A stretch of DNA of 64,000 nucleotides from Dryococelus australis. Lineage: Eukaryota > Arthropoda > Insecta > Phasmatodea > Phasmatidae. Under the pieces are notes generated by a model. The model made no database searches and was not told where the DNA came from. It saw nothing but the letters and a program-made list of their open reading frames with translations. A program made the position numbers and the translations under genes. Shown piece after piece: positions 57,177 through 64,000 of the stretch. The DNA lies in the NCBI GenBank assembly GCA_029891345.1, contig CM057005.1, positions 60,281,760 to 60,345,759 of the forward strand, read 5' to 3'. Positions within the stretch are counted from its first letter, which is position 1, and each line of letters starts with the position of its first letter.

Positions 57177-58838
57177 AATACATACAATGGCAGTAATAAA
57201 TTGCCTCATACGACATATACTACCTTTCACTGAAAACAAGTTTTGGTGAGCATTTTCTAAAACGTATTTTCATCCTCTCTATACGACAAAGAGTTCACAG
57301 AATTTTAAAGTCTGAAGAGGGGTGTAATGGTATGTTTGCTTGTGCCAGAAACACGTGTGTGTGTATATATACACACGCGCGCGTGTTTCTGGCACAAGCT
57401 AATTTACCATTAAACATATTACATTACATATATTACACACACACATATATATATCTATATATACTTTGATTAACAAACGTGACTATTATAATCGACGGAG
57501 ATACTACGTGGAGGTAAATAATACTGACATTTTTACGTTATTAGCAAAACAATAATCGAGTTATTTCCCATTTGTTACATATAAAATCCATAAGTTGAGA
57601 ATATTGTGCTGATACGTATAGGAGAATAAAATAAACATTCGACAAGTTAATCGTGGAGAAAAAGATGTAGTAGTTAGGTACGTGTGTATTTGGTCAGAAA
57701 GAGTGAGATATATGGAACAAACAGAAGACCTTTATATAGGGCTTACCTTGGACTGTTTCAGATAGCTCACACATTACACACAACAATCGTTTTTTAGGAA
57801 GTGAACGTCTGAAATGTTGAAGTTGGTAAAATAATCTTTCCAGCTTATTATTTGAAATGGATCGTTTGCGTGTTCACTTATTCACATTGAATTGGGAACA
57901 TTCGAAAAATTGCATGATGTGCTAGAGCTGAAAATCTGGACAAATAAAAACATGCGTGTTTTTATTCACCCATAACTTGTCAAACGTGTATCACATTCGT
58001 CCTCGCGAGTTCATTAGACCTTATATGATGTAGATTGACCTAGATTTTTCCATTTGGTACGTAATTATAGATTGTTTTTGAAACGAAATTTGTTAAATAG
58101 CTACACGTGGTATTTCACCTTCATCTGTCAGGTTGATCATTTGTTAAGTTTCAAGGTCAAAGACGAGTTATTTATTGCGGGAAATGGTTTTCGTTGAAAT
58201 AGATAAAAAACCGAATCGAACATCCGTTATTTGTCAAATTTACTGACATCCTAAGCGACTGTGCCTAAAGGTTAGCGAAAGTCTCATGCTTAGTGTCCCG
58301 TCAGGCTTTTCTTGCATATACAATCAGAGAAATCGTCTATGGAATGCGATACTTGCACTGTTTACTTATATTCAGAGTTGTTTTTTTTTAAATTGCGCTA
58401 TAATAAAAAATAATCGACATTCTTATAACAGTTACAATAAAATTATACTGAAAACAACATTATTTTTTTCCATTGCTGGCGCATCGTGCTAAAAAAAAAA
58501 GTCAAGTATAGCAAGTAAATGTGTTTGATTTAGTTTCTGGCGGGGTTATGAACATACGAGTACAAACATGTATACGGGTAACATATTTAAGTTTCCAACA
58601 ATTCTACAGTTGACTAGATGCTGACTTTTGGACATTCGCCATTGTGATGCCTTTTCATGTTTTTCAAAGAAATACGCATACCGGGTCCATACCGGGCATT
58701 GATGCGATATTTCAACGAATAGTGCAATGGGGGTGAATGATGGAGATTATTGGAGATTAGTGTTGACAGATATTCAGGAAGTAGAAACAAAAGTTTGCAT
58801 TTTACACCAGCCCTAAATTAAGTTCGTATGCACGTGCA

Positions 58839-58892
<54 letters not shown>

Positions 58893-59399
58893 AAATGAAC
58901 TACGCTTAGAAACTAATATACCCACTCAACAGTTCCAAAATATCACACAAAATATGTCTGCAAGTACGTTTCCATAAACATAATTACGTACAGGTTGCAA
59001 TATAATTGTAAAATGTTAGCATCTCATGTTTCAGTAAGTTTTAACAAACTCCCCATTTCATATTCACGGCAAATTTTTGTAGCTGGAAACACATGATAAT
59101 TTTTTTCTTTTGGGGTTGCGAACAAAACTTATGTAGTCGAATTATTAGAAAGCGAAGAAAGTGCTGTGAAAAGAATACACATTCTTTACTAATGCAGCTA
59201 AGGCCATAATCAAATTTTGTATTTCGATATATTTTCGTAAGGTTGCGCAGTCAAACATTTAATTAGCCTACTGTTCGAGACAAGAACAGTACACGGGAAA
59301 AATTGTGCAGAAATCGAATTGCTCCCGCTAAAACCGTAGCCTGCATTTAGCAACCCTATTCAGACTCTTGAGACCTACCTTTTCTGGGTTTCGCTGCTT
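57177..59399. other. Unique sequence with a hairpin and a CA microsatellite
   Basis: An imperfect hairpin lies at 57325-57413, whose inner stem is GCTTGTGCCAGAAACACG around a TATATA core. A (CA)n run of about 25 units lies at 58840-58890. No gene recognised. Confidence 0.6.
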
Positions 59400-59535
59400 A
59401 GTTCTAGTCCCCAACGGGCGGTAAATTCTCGCGCGAACAATGCCGTCGTGTGGAAGTTTCCTCTGCAAACTCCCATTTTCTCCTCCGTCTTCATTCTGCC
59501 ACCGCTCCATTCCAATCTCACTTCGTACGTTCTTA
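59400..59535 (+). mobile_element. Possible very diverged SINE S body
   Basis: CAATGCCGTCGTGTGGAAGT through CATTCTGCCACCGCTCCATT follows the order of S-body motifs (GATGCCGCTGGTCGG, then TCATTC, then GCTCCATACTCAC). The identity is low; treat as tentative. Confidence 0.3.
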
Positions 59536-59657
59536 TCGATGTTCGAAACGTAAGTTTTACCCCTTGGGAGTGCAGCCCTCTCCACTACAGGGGATTGCGA
59601 TCTTTTCGCGTTTCGTTTAACACGCCAGGATGTGTCATGACGCGTGTTGCTTACTGG

Positions 59658-60331
59658 GGCTGTGTTCCAAATAGCAGGAAGTGCGCACTCTTATGCACTC
59701 GCGCTCGGCAATGACGTCAGAGAGTGCTGTTCCAAATGTCCATCGAGAGCGAGTGCGAGTGTTTGCACATGCAGGATCTCTTTCCGTGCTCGCTACAACC
59801 GCCATTCTTTTGTTTTCTAACATTAAAAAAGTTAATAAACTGCCTTAGTTTAATTCACCTTCGCGTGACTTTCATAAACAAATACAGTATACTAAAGGCC
59901 TATTTTGGGTTACGCGTTACAATTTACCGATCTATCAAGCAATACTACATTACTGAAAACAGTGGAATGGCACAGGAACAAGAATTTTTTCACTGCAAAG
60001 TATTTTCAGTAAATATTCAATATACGTATAAATTCCAAAATTATTTATTCATAATTTTAGAATAAACGGTGCTAAAATTCCAAGCTAAAACTGTTGATTT
60101 CAGATCAAATTTATACCTGACTCTTTTCATACATTACTATCATACCCATTATCAGCCCTACTAATCAATCCATTGTTGATTGAAATGTAAATATTAATAA
60201 ATATATTGGTTTTTTAAAATAAATATTATTTTGTTCATGCCCACAGTAGCGATTAATTTGAAGAGTGCGAGTGACGATAGTTCCATGAGGAGAGAGTACG
60301 AGTGTGTGTGCTGGCTATTCGGAACACAGCC
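59658..60331. mobile_element. TIR element, unassigned superfamily (2)
   Basis: Starts GGCTGTGTTCCAAATAGC; the right end read in reverse is GGCTGTGTTCCGAATAGCC. It is 674 bp. The GAGTGCGAGTG-type subterminal motif also recurs inverted at both ends. The target duplication is not clear. The frame at 59724-60065 (113 aa) lies inside and is not recognised. Confidence 0.75.
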
Positions 60332-61376
60332 TTAAAGCTGCGAGTACAGGTCCACTGCCCCATTCTACCGGCCCACTTAACTTAATCATATTTACAAATG
60401 ATTTCTTGGCGTTTCTGTGTTACTCTCCATTGTATATGCTATATCACTGGATTCCACTTTGCACGTACTTTCAGATGACGTCGAAATAAATGTTTCCAGA
60501 GGAAAAATCCTATGTGGTTTAATTATTTCTGTCCATACACGCGTTACGAATAGTCATTTAGCAGCAAATTACTTGTCCCCGCGCGCAATTTCATTTAGCT
60601 TAAATCGCATTTCGTGATCTGCGACCGTTACGGAAATTTTGGGAGTGTCCATGTTAGGCGGACCACCTGTATAATTTTTTTCCCGGAAAGATAGATAGTA
60701 GAAGTCATTTTGTTTGTTAGTTTTTAAATCATTTGGTAGTTTTTCTTAGAAGTTCTAAATACTGGCATGAAATACACACATGTTTTCCTTTAAGTTTGCA
60801 ATTTATTATACTTTTCTTAACCCATCTTAATTTTATCGAGCAGAACAATGTTAAATGCATACGACTCATTCGTGCATCTCCCAGTCTCAGATAAATTACA
60901 TTCTAGAGGTTATGACCAGCTAGTTTTTTTTTTTTTTTGAACGCCAAACTTTCGCAATCTGTTATTTGCCACATCAATGTTATAACTCAAAAGCGACTAT
61001 ATCACACGAATTTTCCAGAGTTTCCAAGTTATCTATTTTCCCCGACATTTTTTATTGCGTACACGAAGTTTACGTGCTTACGTGTGAAGCACCATATTGT
61101 TGCGCCGGACAAAATCGCGTTTTACGCACGCGTGAATATGTTACGTGAAGTCATCGAAACCAGGTATTGTCGATGTTGAACTTGGCCGAAGGAGAGAAAA
61201 TTGTGCAGATCTACAATTATATTATTGGTCCGTGAATAGAAGACATAGAGTACATAGCAATGAAAAATTTACCCCTATGGACGCAATAATGTATACATAG
61301 AAATATATAAATTCGTTGGTTACGAAAAGAAAGTAACTTTATATCTTGAGGATGGTGCGCGTATAAATCCCGGTAT
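60332..61376. other. Unique sequence, no gene seen
   Basis: Frames at 60417-60617 and 60937-61179 lack recognised motifs. Confidence 0.4.
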
Positions 61377-61803
61377 AAGCTGTTAACGGCAATTTCGAAC
61401 TTTTCTGAAGCCCCGCTAAAGTTCTACTTCCAGGATATTCCTACGCCTCATGCAATTAAAGCTTAACTATGTCTAGAAAACCACACCAAAAAGGACAACG
61501 CACCGGGTTCGTGCGCATTCGGTGTAGGCTAGTATTATTTGCATAGGAACTATTTATTGCTAGGCGCTACCAACAAACCAATTTTCGCCCTGTTTTTATT
61601 CATTAGAATTATAAATGACACGCTATAATTTATAAATAGAATATAAGTATAATTTCAGTTTAGCTAAAATTAAGTAATATTTATGCTAACACGTGTATAA
61701 AACGCTTCTAATACGTGACGTATTTAGAAAACAACCAAACATGCCATACGTAAGGTGGTTTTTCAAAGGTTTGATTCACAAAGTGTGAAGAAACTGCGTC
61801 TAG
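61377..61803 (-). mobile_element. Short TIR element, subfamily D, copy 2
   Basis: Homologous to 24969-25391 throughout (AAGTTCTACTTCCAGGATAT, GGACAACGCACCGGGTTCGT, CAAAGGTTTGATTCACAAAG). The start is AGCTGTTAACGGCAATTTCG. Confidence 0.8.
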
Positions 61804-62740
61804 ACTGCAGTAAGTTTGCAAAAACCGTGAAAAAAATGGTCAATTTGTAAACTGTTTAACTTACTTCTATTGCGTATTTTTTCCCGTGATTATCTGCAAA
61901 ATGTTTTAGTTTTGATGATTTGTCGTCTAGGTATAAAGTAAGTTAAACGAAGTCTTAATTTTGCTTATACTAACTAACCGTAAAAATTTTGTGAAGGTCT
62001 TGTCATTTGTAGCGCTCACTAATCGACATAGACTTCACACGATCACAACATAGTACCATTGGTACAGTACCGCAATAGCCTTCGTCATATAGTACAACAC
62101 GAAATATGTGCATTTAGAGTTTTATATATCACTGATTCTGATAAAACATTTTCCATTTCCTTCCTTCGCAAAGTCAACGATTTCCGATATCGAATATTTC
62201 GACCTTTATTCCACGTTACACGTTTTTTTTTTGTGGGCGAGTTCTTATTAGTGGTGGACCTCATTTTCGATTCAGAGCTACATAAAAAAAAAAATATTTA
62301 TCCGTGAAAGGAATATTTCTATCAGTTCCGCGGCACAACACAGTGGAATGCTTACATGAGAGAGACGGCCATTTTGTGGAGGGAATCACAAAAGAGGATT
62401 GTCGTGCATTTCTGCAATGGCAATAGCTGTGCTCCGTTAGCTCTTAGAGGATGCCGACAGGAAGTCGAGCGAGGGGTTTGGTTCTTTTATGGAAACGCAG
62501 GGTTATTTTGTGTGTGTGCGTGCGTGCGTGCATGTGTAAGGGATGGGGAGGGGCTAACAGGGGGAGAAACCATATTCCCTGCAAAGCACAGTTAATGCTG
62601 CACGCTGGGTTAGCAGGCACGAAAGCTAAATTCGGAAGTTATAGCTGGTGAGGTAGAACCTCGGAAGAAGAATTTGGTTTACCATTGAGAAGAAAAGGGA
62701 CTTTTTATTGGAACCTGTTTTCCCGAACTCGCGCGACGTA

Positions 62741-62806
<66 letters not shown>

Positions 62807-63548
62807 TCTCTCTCTCTCCCCCCCCCCCCTTCCTTTACCTTGGTTTGCTAGTGCAACAACGAACCGATGAACTATTACCGTCTCTTCGTCGTTGTAAGGT
62901 ACATTTCCCGCAGGAGACCGTGACATGTCATGCGATGTAAATTATTTCTCGCGGAAAACGAATTCGCCGTAATATTCACGTAACCTGGTAGCAAATTACT
63001 CCTCGAAGAAGGTTCGCGATATTAACATCGACTCTTGTAAGAAGCCGCTAACTTAAAATAGAAAGTTGGCATTCAAACACTCACATTTTCGCAAAGACGA
63101 TCTTGCCAAAAATAACAAGTGCTCTTTTGTGTATAGCGCCGCCAAAATTATGACCTCCATTCCATTCTAAAATATGATGTATGGTTTCACGTTCACCGTA
63201 CGGTTTGTGTGGGTCGTTTAAGGTAAATACCATTGAGGTTAGGAACAAAACGAGATTACTTATGAGGGAGTTTAGCGTAGGGAAAATTCCCGCCACTAGG
63301 TGCGCAGTATTTCAAAAGGTAACATTTAATAAAAATATTAAGCTACGCCAATAATAAAAGAGAAATATTTAACCTAGTCACGAAGTTATTTTATATTTGA
63401 TTTATGATTAATGCAATTATCCTTTTTTAACGTAGAAAACATAGAAAATATGGTTCACATGCGACACTAGCGCCTATCTAGCGGTGAAAACTGCTGGTTA
63501 CCAACTTTTTTACATCTATCTTCCCAACCTGTACTAGAAGTAACCTTA
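61804..63548. other. Unique sequence with TA and TC microsatellites
   Basis: (TA)n at about 62743-62805 is followed by (TC)n and a C run to about 62829. No gene recognised. Confidence 0.6.
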
Positions 63549-63964
63549 AAGGCTGTTCACGATAAAGTGAGCACTTTAAAAATTAACGTTAGAAAAAAGT
63601 CACTGCTCCTGCATGCATGTATTTTAATGGGCACACTGAATGACATTCGCCCAGTAAAGTTAGTAATGATGGATGGAAAGTAGTTCCGTTTTCTAACGTC
63701 GAATAAAAGTGTTAGGTAGCCAGTTATGATAACTTAAAATCATTTCTTTTGCTTTATGTTTTTTAGTGCGTCGAAGTGTAAAAATTAGCAGATTCGTAAT
63801 GTACTTCCTTAGTAATTTCAGAGTTTCATTTGACCGCCGCGTGAATAAAGTGACGAGGCTCGTGGCAATGTTAATTTTACACAAGGCGGGGCAATACACG
63901 ACGTGTAAACAAGTAGATCTTAAGCAGGGATTTTAGAAGTGCACATTTTACTGTGAAAAGCCTA
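63549..63964 (-). mobile_element. Short TIR element, subfamily A, copy 7
   Basis: A 416-bp reverse copy with TA at 63547-63548 and 63965-63966. Ends are AAGGCTGTTCACGATAAAG and TTTACTGTGAAAAGCCTA. Confidence 0.88.
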
Positions 63965-64000
63965 TAGTGTCGTGGAGTTCATATTGTTTTCCTACGAGGT

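Overview
This is a eukaryotic, AT-rich, repeat-dense window with no host gene that I can support. The tRNA-derived SINEs, the many short TIR elements with TA or TTAA target duplications, the Polinton and the microsatellites fit an invertebrate. I would guess an arthropod, probably an insect with a large genome, but nothing here fixes the species. No open frame outside mobile DNA looks like a conserved protein. The window is best read as intergenic or deep intronic sequence built from layered transposon insertions. All boundaries were read by eye; those with a recognisable target duplication are the most exact. Layout, left third (1-30,400): tRNA-derived SINEs, mostly of one family (S); two solo-LTR-like copies of one LTR (1991-2721 and 19224-20119, opposite orientation); a swarm of short elements that share the terminal motif GGCTGTTCACGG (subfamilies A, B and D); TTAA-flanked elements (P and C) nested inside that swarm; a young-looking hAT-type element (26308-26601); a foldback element (27755-28145); and the 3-prime end of a Tc1/mariner transposase (about 21083-21470). 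Middle (30,406-45,087): one Polinton/Maverick of 14.7 kb, complete end to end but heavily decayed. It has about 640-bp terminal inverted repeats, AG...CT ends and a 6-bp target duplication with one mismatch. Its gene remnants are, from left: major capsid protein (-), an unassigned gene (+), a phospholipase A2-like protein (+), a small hydrophobic protein (+), an adenovirus-type protease (+), a fibre-like protein with tandem modules (+), an integrase with a chromodomain (+), a packaging ATPase (-), a possible minor capsid protein (+), a protein-primed family B DNA polymerase (-) and a small conserved protein (+). A foreign block with a tRNA-derived SINE sits between the convergent integrase and ATPase. 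Right third (45,100-64,000): more A, B, C and D elements, a TTAA element (50172-50465), a 42-bp minisatellite (51336-51545), a 1.44-kb palindromic element carrying a tRNA-like sequence in each arm (52814-54256), a 160-bp hairpin (54663-54821), two TIR elements of unassigned type (55498-55951, 59658-60331), and long TA, CA and GA microsatellites. The parts do not form a pathway. The Polinton genes once formed a self-contained virus-like replication, packaging and integration set. The small elements are nonautonomous and would have depended on transposases encoded elsewhere.
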